A DNA stretch of 64,000 nt from Hyposmocoma kahamanoa. Its lineage: Eukaryota > Arthropoda > Insecta > Lepidoptera > Cosmopterigidae. The notes under the pieces are model-generated. The model worked only from the letters and a program-made list of their open reading frames with translations. It was not told the origin of the DNA and ran no database searches. This document shows, piece by piece, positions 1 through 12,100 of this stretch. The stretch spans positions 2,003,441 through 2,067,440 of the forward strand of contig NW_020653855.1 of assembly GCF_003589595.1 (NCBI RefSeq). Direction: 5' to 3'. The position numbers and the translations under genes were made by a program. Each line of letters begins with the position of its first letter. Position 1 is the stretch's first letter.

Positions 1-88
1 CAGATGTCGTATTTACAAGTTACGCAATTGACATAAAGTACCATTCCGCGTCCTTAACTTTAAGATTTGAAATGTAGGTAATTCTTAC

Positions 89-166
89 CTCCCCCAACAG
101 CCACTCCAGTGGGTCCATACATATTATCAATCCAACATTTTAGTGGCTCTGTCGATGTCGACGTCA
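89..166 (-). CDS. FAR coding exon 7 (last in window)
   Basis: Encodes Val289 to Gly314: [20 protein letters not shown] then GVAVGG. The EPLxxWIDNxxGPTG motif is diagnostic for FARs. Acceptor GTTTCAG|TG, donor GGAG|GTAAGA leaving in phase 1. Positions 1-88 are intron, and the next exon lies outside the window. Confidence 0.93.
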
Positions 167-3100
167 CTGAAACAATTTCTATACATTAGTACCAGCAGCT
201 TGATTTTTATTGCCTCTCCCGATCGAAAACTGCGTCTTTTCCGAGTCGAGCCGCGTAATTGCGATTCACAACTGGCCGATCGGAAACTTTTGACATTTCT
301 AATCGGGACAATAGTTGATTTAACTCATAACTAGAAATATATAGTAGGAGGAGGTTTTTCTAAGTGTTCGATCTTTGTATTAATAATTATAACAAACTAG
401 TAAAGTAATTTCACAAAAAAGAATTGAATATCAATTCAATAAAAATTAAATAAATACAGTGAATAGCGACATCTCTCGCCAGGACTGGTAGCTGTAAAGG
501 TACTAACTGGGTGATAAATCTTTCATAGATTTCTCATAGATGGCACTACGACTAAAAAGTCGTTGAAAAACCAAATACAAAGACACGACCTAAGCACATA
601 GAAAAATTCGTGAGGTCCGTTGGTTCGTGCCGTGGCTTAGTTGGTATAGCGTCTGACACGGTATGCAAGAAGACGTCGGTTCGAATTCGACCGGATCGAA
701 GGAATTTTTTCTGAGTGTTCAATCTTTGTATTAATAATTATAACAAACTAGTGGAGTAATTTCACAAAAAAGAATTGAATATCAAAACAATAAAAATTTA
801 ATTATATAGTAGGAATCAGATTCATCTCCTCGCTAAGAAAAACTCATCTGATTTCGAGACCCGGGTGATCAAAATCAGCATGCAGGTCTACCACGAAGTA
901 TGATTCTGCGTAACTGCATTATAATAAACGCGTTACTAGGATTGAAAATTATGTCTTAAATCTTCTTAGAAATGGATTCATAAAAGATGTCGAACCGTGG
1001 TGCTTGCCACCACCTTAATCACTTTTAAAAATAAAATAATTTATTTACATACAACAACATTAAAAAAAAACCTTTATTTAAAGTACTTTTTTGTATAATA
1101 CCAAGCGACGAAACGAACGCGTCGGTTGCAGTTTTACTCAGAGCCTTAAATCGCAAAGATCTTAAGTGGGTGATAGACGTACGAGGTTAAAAATCGCGGT
1201 TTTAAAGTTTGCGTTCTTACTCAGCTCGACGTCGTCGGTTTTTTAGTAATTTTAGGAAATTTAGTAAGAGAGTTACGTGAACAAAAGGCAGACTTTCGTA
1301 ATTATTTAAGAATGCCCGAGTCATTGTACGAAGAACTCTTGCACTTAGTTACACCTATAATAGCTAAACAAGATACCTGCATGAGAGAAGCTATTTCATT
1401 TGAAACAAAATGGCGGCTCGTGACTCGCGACGCTGAGGCGGGCTACGAGCAAGATTTCAAACGTGTTTGATGGCTGATGGACTTGCGCGGCAATTTTAAA
1501 ATTCGCGTACTTAGAGTGATACATGAGTGAAAAAGGTCGCGTATTTACTCGTACGTCTATCACCCACTTTAGGGTCACTGCCCCTAAGACTGTCACCCTG
1601 AGACATAAGTTGACAAGTCCCATTTCCCTGAATTTCCCTCCGTGTCCCATAGCCTGGGGTCACAATGGATATTTTAAATACTAGTAATATGTATCTCATT
1701 TTTTTATATATATTATAATGTTCATACCGCTAGCGTAGATTTGTACATTTGTATAATAGCGCATTCGTAGCTAATCCGAGACTACACAAATCTAGAAAGC
1801 TCGGTCCCACTTCGGACGTCGTTTGTGCACTAAGTCCGATTAGAATGCGAGAGAATACGAATATCGCTTGTGCACCTAGAGATAAAATGATCACCTGTGA
1901 CATTTTGGAACGTCATTTCTCGGATTCGGAACTGGTGGTCTACTATCGATCTCCGTCCGACATCCGTCCGAAACAATTACTGTCAAATAAGTAATATTCG
2001 ACAAAATTAAAAGACAAGTATCTAGTGTGAAGCTTCATTCGTATCACGCGTCTTTTCATTTGGTCAAGTATTGCTTATATATATTAAAGTATATAAGTAT
2101 TTGGCAGTAATTGTTTCGGACGGATGTCGGACGGAGGTCGAGAGTAGACCCCCTGATATGAATCGGACGTAGTGTGCGAACGCTTTTAGGAGCTTTTCAA
2201 AGTAATTTTCTTTACCTATCGCAGGTCTAAAAATGCCTAAAGGTATATTTCCAGCATTTAGTCGCAGCTCATTTTCAGCCAAAGCTTTGGTAAACGTGTA
2301 CGTGTTCGGCCATGGGCCCAAGATTCTGAAACAAAGAAATTTGAAGTTGTTCTTTAAATCGCTCATTTACTCTCGACGTAAAAAGTGTTATAAGTTTCAA
2401 GTCTCGACCCCTCCTACGTAAAGTATCGTATGTCGATATTGCCAACTTGACAGGGGAGCGTTTTAATGCTTTGAATTCACTGAAATGTGCATAACACGTG
2501 ACCTTAGCATTTTTCAGTTTTAGTCGGCAAAACTAGTTACCCACATAGAGTATTATAAAATATATGCGTCAACAAGCGGGTAAACTAAAGTGAGACTGAC
2601 CGGGTCGGGTGACATAGTATACACTTATGAAATAAATTGTGGATGTTCATCTAACTGATATCTAGGATTTTATAATACTCTATGTGAATAACGAGCTTTG
2701 CCGAATAAAACTGAGAAATGCTAAAGTCACGTGTTATGCTTATTTCAGTGAATTCAAAACTTTAAAACGCGTCCCTGTAAATTGGGCAATTTCGACATAG
2801 GATACTTTACGTAGTCGATTAGTCTTTGTCTGTATCTGCACGCACAAGGAACAAGTGGTAAGCGACACGCCTGTCCATAGCAATTGAAGTGCCATTCAGG
2901 ACTAAATAGCAAAGATATGAAGAGTACTGCCACTGCGCCCACCACCCTGAGGCAGTTGATAAATACCATGTGCCTTTAATTTCAGCAGCACCCCTACCCT
3001 TCAAAACCGGAACGCAGCAATGCTTACATTTCTGCTTGGCGGCAGAAATAGGTAACGTGGCAGTACTTCCCTAGACGAACTCTTCCACAAGGAGCTCTAC

Positions 3101-6100
3101 TGCAACAATGTGTCTGTGGCATTGTAGCTCTGCCAAGCGGACAGAGTGATCGGAAAGCGTTCAAAGTTCTTTTTGGACGCCAATGTAATCGTGGTGTGTC
3201 TTAGTCGTGTTCCGGTAGTGTAAGATGTCAATCATAAAATATTTATTTGTTATGCAAGACTGCAAATTTGTTGTATGACGCGAATGTTTGTATTGAGACC
3301 TGAGCAAGCGAAGGATTCTAAGATTCAAAAATAAAATCCAGAGCCTAAGTTAAGTCACTAGACGCAAAACAAATTTGCTACCGAGCAAAACACACAACTT
3401 TTCACCTCACTGTAGCGAGGAAAATGGTAGATGAAAGAAAAACAGTTGAACTATAACAAATCAGTAAAATTAAGTACTTAGTTATCATTGTCAACAATAA
3501 AAATAATAAAATATACGCGTAGTTGAATGTGTCATTACGTTTTACAGTCCATCGTCAATTTCGAATTTTAAAAACCTTTTCGCTTTTTTTTCATTTTAAA
3601 AACGCTAGTATGCATGGAAAAAACGCATTTGCGCGCAGATTTCTTATAAGAAAGATAACCTTTCCGATCTGGTAAGGTGAAATGAATATTTATTTTACTT
3701 TAACGTGTCTGATCGACTTGAAATTTGGTATGCTATGGTATGATAATTTCGGTCTGATACTACAATCAGGACTGTCTGTATACTACCCAACTCCGTAACT
3801 GCTCACAGGTTATTTTATATTGTGATTGGACTTATTAGTAAAGAGGTGTGAGCTTATAAATATATGGTGACTTTTTGGAGTACACCGTTTTGTATAGGAT
3901 TTTCAAATTTTGATTTAAGTATTTATTTTAATCTAGTTTTCTAAATATTTACGCTCTGTCCTTAATGGAAGCGAAAATAAAAATATTTTTCATACCTATG
4001 TAAGGTACTGTTCCAACTTTACCAATAAAGCTTTTTTATAGGCCACTCCATCTGTTCTATCATAGTCATAATCAGCTCCCATACTTAGCCTATCCCACTA
4101 TTCTATACTGAGTCTGTATCTCTTCCATCATGTACTTGCTTTATCTGTTTACCATACACTTCTATCTCCTAATGTATAATTCATCAATCTCCCTACCGCT
4201 TAACTATAATCCATCAATTGGTGCAACGCTTCTCAATCTACTCCACAAGGGTAGACGTGTTCTTCATTAAAAAGTAGTTTCGTAAGCAAGTCAGTTGTTA
4301 TGTCGACTAGCCCTCTTATGCCATACTCAGTCTATCATTCTGCACTTACTTTATACATAGTGCTACACTTACGTAGGTAATAGATCGTCGATTTCTTGAT
4401 CGCTCAACTTATCCACCATTTGATGCAGGGTTTCGCAGTCAGCTTTACAAGGATAGAAACGTTCTTCTATCCGAGGGAGGTGGCAGTTCGAGTACGCAGT
4501 TGAAATATGCATGAACACCTGGAAGAGGTAATTTATTACGTAGGTAAATAACATATATTACGAGTGCCTATACGGAGTCATGATATCCCGAGTAACAGAG
4601 TCGGAGATTTTGTCGCTAGCTCATATTGAGGCGTAATGTAACAATGCATGACGTGAGTGACGTGGGGTTCTGAAGCAATACCTTGCACAGGCATTTTGAA
4701 CGCACTGAATTAATTTCTTGGACACGGTGATGCAGTAATTTAGTTTGAACAGTACTAGTGCATTACAAAGCATTTCCCTTAATCTAAATGTATAAGATCT
4801 CAAAACCTATATATAATATTTTGAGACGATAGATGGACGATATTTAGAAGCAGTTACGTATTGTCTCTAGTAAATATTGTTGGAAACGCACTCTATCGTT
4901 CAACAAAATAACCAAATAACGAACTACCTTCAACATTTATAGCGGGATTCTATTTAATAGTCGTTCCAATTTGTTCACAAGAGCCTAAAAGCGGATAATT
5001 GATTTAATTAGCACTAAAGAACTTCTCAGAAATATGCCAGTTGCAATTCAATTGCAAATGCTATGCAATTCAAGTCCATCATCGCGGTATTGTAAAAAAA
5101 TTACTTCCGAATCCTACAAAGTTTGATTTGTAATATTTGAGTACTTAAAAGGTCTATAAATTACTAATAAATTAAATTGTGAGTACTTACATTGAGCCCT
5201 TTCATGTCCCTAGCCAACCGCAACAAGTGTAAAGGTGCTCGCACATTGGTTACCAATGCGGCGCGCAAGTGTTCGTCGAACTTCACCGTCGCTGCTGAGT
5301 GGAATATAATGTTTACCTGAAATATTTACAATAAAACTAGATATAACAAGACGACACTTGAAGGTATGCGAGACTATTTAAAATTTTTGAACATATTATA
5401 CAATGTGTTGATTTGCATTCTCGCCATATATACAGAGGTTATTTGGGTTCAGTTTGTCCGGTGAAACTGAGCCTAAACCACTAAAAAAATAAATCGAAAA
5501 AAAATTTCATAAATTCCTATTTTTTATTTAATTGCGGTAAACAAATTTGATCCAAAGGTCGTTGACTTGCACGGCACTTGCAAACATTTTGAACAATGAC
5601 GTTAAATGCGCATAATGAAACGTATTTTAGATCTATTTGGTGGTGGGATGCGGGTAGCGACGGCGGGGAATGTCGTATCGAGCGCGCGATTGGTAGATCA
5701 GACGACCTTGCTTCCCGTACTGCATCTACGTCACGCTGACATCCCACATACATTCTATTCTAGTCTGTCACGAAATGCCACGTGGTTTGGTAAGCAAACA
5801 AGAATTAGTAGTGCAAAAAAAAATCGCTACCAGGCTCACCAGAACCTGCATGGATGGATTACCACCATCAAGTACATGTGCGTGTCTATTCATATGGCAT
5901 GATGTGAAACGTATAGTTTACGCGGAGGAAACGAGTGTCGAAGTTTCTGCTTTCAAAGTTGTGAAGTCTAATGTTGAAACGAAACTCACGCGCGAATCTC
6001 TGCATAGCTGGTGGTGGCTGTGTAGCTAGGTACTTCTAGCCATACTTTCATGTAACCTAAGGTTGGTAAGTACCAAATCTAAGTTACAAAATACTTTTTT

Positions 6101-9100
6101 CGGTCAACTTGTCTAATTAACTTAAATGAATAGTAAATTATAACAATACTAGCACAGAATCATAATTTAAAAAGTAGGTAAATAAGCGATCGAGACAGAT
6201 TACGCATCGCTCGGTGACGCGTGTGGCGGGGTTACTACCCTTGCGTGGTGCATAAGAGTTGAGACAATTTTGCAAAATTTTACTAGATGCAATTAGCCTG
6301 AATATGGAACAGAATATTTTTTTAAATATTTTTAGATGGTTTAGCATTATTTCTATTTTTAATTTCTTCAATATGGCGAGAATGCAAATCAACACACTGT
6401 GTAAAGAGATAACAATGATGATGAATTATGAGTAAAGAGTGATATTCCTGGAGTATTGGCTGAACCACGAACTGTTTCTGAATATTTTTTTCGTATAGCG
6501 AAATAGCCTGATGTTACGGGCTTTAATTCAGACTTAATTTTTTTACTAACGAAACTTTGAAAAATGTATATTGTACAGTATATGAGTTCTATTTAGTTCA
6601 GTTGACATAGAAACAATCATTGGTATATGTATATTTATGTGGTTTGTGGTATATGTAAAGTGTCTATAGAATGCAACGCTTTTCTTGTAAAATTACGAAG
6701 TTTTTGTTTTTTTTTCTATCGTGAAAATTTTTAGGAATCGAGTTTTCACACCGTATAGTAATCAGTGTATGTATATCCTTAATTTTACTATACAGGGTGA
6801 TAAAATAATCACTGGCCATTATTTTTCCTGTGCTTAAGATTCAGTAATATAACACATTAGTGAAATAAAAAAAAAAAAAAAAACATTTTTTTGATGTTTA
6901 TATTTCCCAATCATTTCTAACGCATGGTTAACTCTAAATAGTAAATAAAATTGAGCGATCGGCGTCGAGTTGTCTAGACGCCTAGGCGCCAGCACATCGC
7001 GACACACGACGACAGACCTGCGCTAACGCATCGCGCGTTAGTTTAATACATGAACTCCCGCGCTGACTCCGCCCACTGCCCCCTTCACCGTTCTTGTTGC
7101 TATAGTAACGGCGTCTACTAATCATCGGGTGTCAGTATGGTTCACAAGTTTTCGGAAAACTTTGAGACGTCATAACTTATTTATTTGTTAAGTATTTGAA
7201 AAAAAAAAACTGAATACGTATTTTTATTTCCATTACACAGTATGCTCCTTTAAAATGGTCTGTGGTTTTTTTATCACCCTGTATATTTTTTCCACGGTGA
7301 TTGATTCAACATTTTCACTGTTATGTGGAATCAACCAAACCATTCGAGGTTGTATAGACTCTTAACCGTTGAATGAAAGATTCCAAATTTATCTTTTTGT
7401 GTCTTACAACTGGGCAACTGGGACTTCAAAAAAGTTTCTCAATTCGACTGTATGTTTTTTTTGTATGTATGTTACGCGATAACTCCGGTATTTGTGAACC
7501 GATTTTCATGATTCTTTTTTTGTTGGAATGGGGGTACTTCCGTAGTGGTCCCATTTCATGACGCATGAAGATTCTTTTATATAAATAGCGTCTAAATTTT
7601 ACTTAAGGAGCAATTATTTTAATGGTTGATTTTGCTATTTCTCCAATTCAAGGCGTTTTTCTCTCCATATACTTTGAGTAGTGAGAACCAATTATTGTTA
7701 TCTCCAGTGTCAAGTCCTGTATAGTGACGAACTAGGGGACATTTCAAAAAAACTTAGCAAATAGACGTAATTCCACGTACTTTTGAGGTCGGTTTTTTTA
7801 GTACTCTGTACTGAGATTATTATTTGTCATCAAAGTATTAATTTAAATTGTAATAGCATTTATTAATAAGATGTAATTTTAATTTATTTACAAACAGTGA
7901 ATACTTTCCTCGTTTTCATTAATGGGAGGGACCTCATTGAATATCCTGACCGAGTGGGGACTTGAGCTGCGTATGTGTAGCTGAGTTCGTGGCAGAAGCA
8001 AGCTATTGCGTGGTCCAAAAGTGATTGTGGTCAGGATTTTATATATTAAGTAAAGTACATCATATCGCGTGACACATTAGCACATTCTTTAGACAATATC
8101 TTTAGGTATATCGCATATTTTATGTAAAGTCGTTATTTAATAGTAAATAACTAAATTTGTTATAGACAAACAGTTTTGCCCGCTTTAAAGTGCACAATGC
8201 TGCATTCCATGACCCTCTGGCAGATCTTTAGTTTAGATCTGGAACTCTGTCAGCTACCATGTTTATGCATCGTAGTGATAGTGAATAAAAAAACATAATT
8301 ACCTTCTCCATGAGCATCTGCCTGTCACTCAAAGTAAGTCCAAGCCCTGCGGCTTCACAGTCGGCGGGTACTGCCACCACTTTGTGACGAAACTTTGGCA
8401 CTTCTTTTTTAAGGCGGTTGAACACCTGTAATATGTGAAAAATTGTAATGTTATAAATAACATTTATGATGAAATTATTGTTATAAATATCCTTGAGGGT
8501 AATGCATTAGGATTTAATTTTCAACTTTACTTTATTAGGAATGCAGGTACTTTTAACAAAAATAATGAAGGTGTATAACTAACGTGTGTGACGAAATTCT
8601 TTCATAGATTTCTCATAGACAGTGCTACGGCTAAAAAGTCGTTGAAGAACCAAATACAAAGAAACGACAACAAGCACATAGAAAAATTCGTGAGGTCTGT
8701 TGGTTCGTTCCGAGGCTTAGTTGGTATAGCGTCTGCCACGGTATGCTAGAAGACGTCGGTTCGAATCCAGTTAAAAAATGTTTGTGAATGGAAGTTCTCA
8801 ATTCGTCTGTTTTTTTTGTGTGTGTGTGTTACGAGATTACTTCGATATTTGTGAACCGAATTCGATGAGTCTTTTTTTGTCGGAAAGGGAGTTACTACAG
8901 TAGTGGTCCCATTTAAATTTAAAGAAAATATTCCACCTCTAAGGGTGACAAATTAGGAAATGAATCCGATTTATTAGATTTCACCCACTGTCCGTTAACC
9001 GACTTCAATAAAACATGGCAAGTAGACGTACACGTAATTGCACAAAATCTTTAATACTATTATTTATTACATTTTTTATTGAATTGATATTCAATTATTT

Positions 9101-12100
9101 TTTGTGAAGTTACTCCACTAGTTTGTTATAATTATTAATACAAAGATCGAACACTCAATTATAACAAACTAGTGGAGTAATTTCACAAAAAATAATTGAA
9201 TATCAATTCAATAAAAAATTTAATTAATACAGTGAATAGCGACATCTCTCGCCAGGACTGGTAGCTGTAAAGGTACTAACTGGGTGATAAATCTGCAATA
9301 GATTTCTCATAGATAGCGCTACGATTAAAAAGTCGTTGAAAGACCAAGTACAAAGACACGACGCAAGCACATAGAAAAATTCGTGAGGTCCGTTGGTTCG
9401 TTCCGTGGCTTAGTTGGTATAGCGTCTGACACGGTATGCAAGAAGACGTCGGTTCGAATCCGACCGGATCAAAGGAGTTTTTACTGAGTGTTCGATCTTT
9501 GTATTAATAATTATAACAAACTATTGTTTATTTTATAAAAAAGTAGAGGCAATATTAAATTCCCGTCCACTTGCCCCCCTTTCCACAGACCCTACTGATC
9601 CATCACCATTAACTCCAGGTCACTTTCTCATTGGGTGGTTATTTAACAAATTAGATTTTTTGAGAGACGGATAATTAAGAAAAAAAATAAAATAGATATT
9701 TCTTGAAAGCATGTAAATTTAGTTAAAAGTCTGTGGTTTTCAAAAAATTACTAGAATATACTATGTTTTGCGATTGTGAGTGTAACCTCACCAACAAACT
9801 GCTTTCGCAGTTTAGTGAGAAATTGTATTATGTTTTCTTGTATGCCTTTTGTATGAAATAAATAAATAAAATAAAATAAAATAAATAAATTGACGCGGCT
9901 TATGATAGATTATGTACAATATACAGATATTATATTGACTTAATGAATATATAAATGATATATTGAATAGTCGGATAGATTAATCTAAACACGAGAAATC
10001 GCAGTAAAAATCACGTGTTAAAAGTGACAAATGTATATAAAACACTTCACATGATGTATTTAAAAGCGAATACTGCTAAGTGACAATTATTTGCGTACGT
10101 AGTGTACACAAACGAAAACCTGATACTTACTTTATTGACTTTACATACATGTGCAAAAAGACTTCCAGCACTCTTGTTGTTGTCTAGTATTAGTTTTGTT
10201 TACTTTAACACTGTTGTAATGTACTTTTCTAAGAATTTTATTTTATGACTTCAGTGATGGAGTGCATTTGACTATATTATCGCCTGTCCGAACAGGGAAT
10301 CGATCTCGCCAAATGTGAAAACCTGTAACTTTCCTATACAGATCGAAAGCCTTAATTATAAGGATTATTTTCTTGTAAATAACATAGCATCTTGAATAAA
10401 AGGAAGATCATGAAAATTTAACTTGAAATTTTGTTCAGGAAAATTAATAGATAGCCTTTTCTCTGACTTTCCCGCGTTCATAACAGCTGAGTTTATTATT
10501 TCATTTTACTAATGAGGATAAATTTGAGAAATAGATATCATTTTCCTATTATCAGTGCATGATACAATGCAATGCAATGCAAACTTTGAAATTATAACGT
10601 CAGTTGTCTTCTAGCATACCGTGCCAGACGCTATACCAACTAAGCCTCGGAACGAATCAGCCTCACGAATTTTTCTATGAGCTTGTTGTCGTTTCTTTGT
10701 ATTTGGTTTTTCAACGACTTTTTAGCCGTAGCACCGTCTATGAGAAATCTATGAAAGAATTTCGTCATCCACGTTAGTTATACACCTTCATTATTTTTGT
10801 TAAAAGTACCTACATTCCTAATAAAGTAAAGTTGAAAATTAAATCCTAATGCATTACCCGCAAGGATATTTATAAGAATAATTTCATCATAACTGTTATT
10901 CATGGTCTTCCTTTTATTTAAGATGCTGTTTTATTTAGAAGAAAACAATTCTTATGATTGAGGCTTTTGACCGGTAGATATAATAAAATTACTCGTGTTT
11001 TTTTTTTTTCACATTTCGCGGGTTCGATTGCCGATTCAAGGCGATTATTTAAACATCTTTTATTGCAGTTCGAATTGTTTTTAAAATCAAAATGAAACGT
11101 AGTTTTAGTAAAATTTTCTATCTACGATATTTAAGGTACTTTCCCTCCATGTGGCATAGCCGTAGGACGCCCTGTATAGTCCGAAGTGCTTAGTGAGCGC
11201 GGCACGTGTGCCAACAGAAGGTAGAGTCCCACATATTTGAGTTCAGTCCGCCATTTTCGCTTTGTACGTTATGGTCGTGTCAATTATCTAGCGCAAAACC
11301 TCGAAAAAGTGGAAAAATGCTTCTTTGGACTGAAAAAATTATAGTCGCACTTGTAATATTGTCTATGGCGGTGTATCGTAATAGTTAAGTCTTATTTTAT
11401 TTAATTGTAATAAATCTACAACTTTCTGTATATCGTAATATTTCTTCTGTTACAAGTAACGGAGTAAACCCGGTACCGCTACAATATGATCGCTCCTTTT
11501 TTGGAGAACTAAGTAAACATCTCGAATTAAAATAGTAGGAACTAAATCAATGAAACAAAAATACGCGGTTGGAGGGAAATACGATCACCAAACGAATATC
11601 TGAGGCTTTGATATTTCGGCCACGTCCACAGGAGAACACATCCACACATTTTATATGCAACACGAAGACTAAGACCACCACAACTCTAAGCAGGAGGACC
11701 CATATTTACTACCAACATACTACCAACGTAACGAAGACGACTGTATAAGATAAGTAAAAATTTAGGCAATTTGAGAGTGTGCGTTATAACTCGAGACGCT
11801 ACGGACGAGAACATATCCTCACCCAGGAGGATCTACTACGGCAACACGAAGTCCAACACCATCAACGCTTATTCTTAACAACACATAGCCGGCAGGAATC
11901 TGACCACCGGTTGCGGCTGGTAGGCCTTCTCCTTCACAATCCCGGGCGTGACACTCCCTTAAACTGTGTCAGATTTATTCTGGCTGGATGTGGTGCCTAT
12001 GAGCAACTAAGTAAACATCTCGAATTCATCATCATTCAACTATTGACCGCTAGATGGTAGCACAGTAACATTGAATGAAATTTCAATATAAAACAAAATA

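Larger units (their letters stand above)
1091..1650 (+). repeat. Rep-C copy split by a Harbinger element
   Basis: Left part 1091-1164 (ATACCAAGCGACGAAACGAA to CAAAGATCTTA) and right part 1569-1650 (TTAGGGTCACTGCCCC to GACAAGTCCCAT) join into a normal Rep-C sequence once 1165-1568 is removed. Rep-C is the commonest dispersed repeat of this window, about 280 bases, with no terminal inverted repeats seen. Confidence 0.75.

Noticed and set aside
630..702. Rep-A tRNA-like blocks and SINE-B heads as true tRNA genes
   Set aside because: The Pol III boxes are good, but the blocks recur in dispersed repeats with mutated stems and no clean 3' terminator. The block at 63577-63645 comes closest, yet its acceptor arm does not pair well.
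5606..5902. 98-codon plus-strand frame and its minus-strand partner (5517-5753)
   Set aside because: Both lie inside the TIR-bounded element at 5404-6397 and overlap each other. Neither shows a transposase or host domain.
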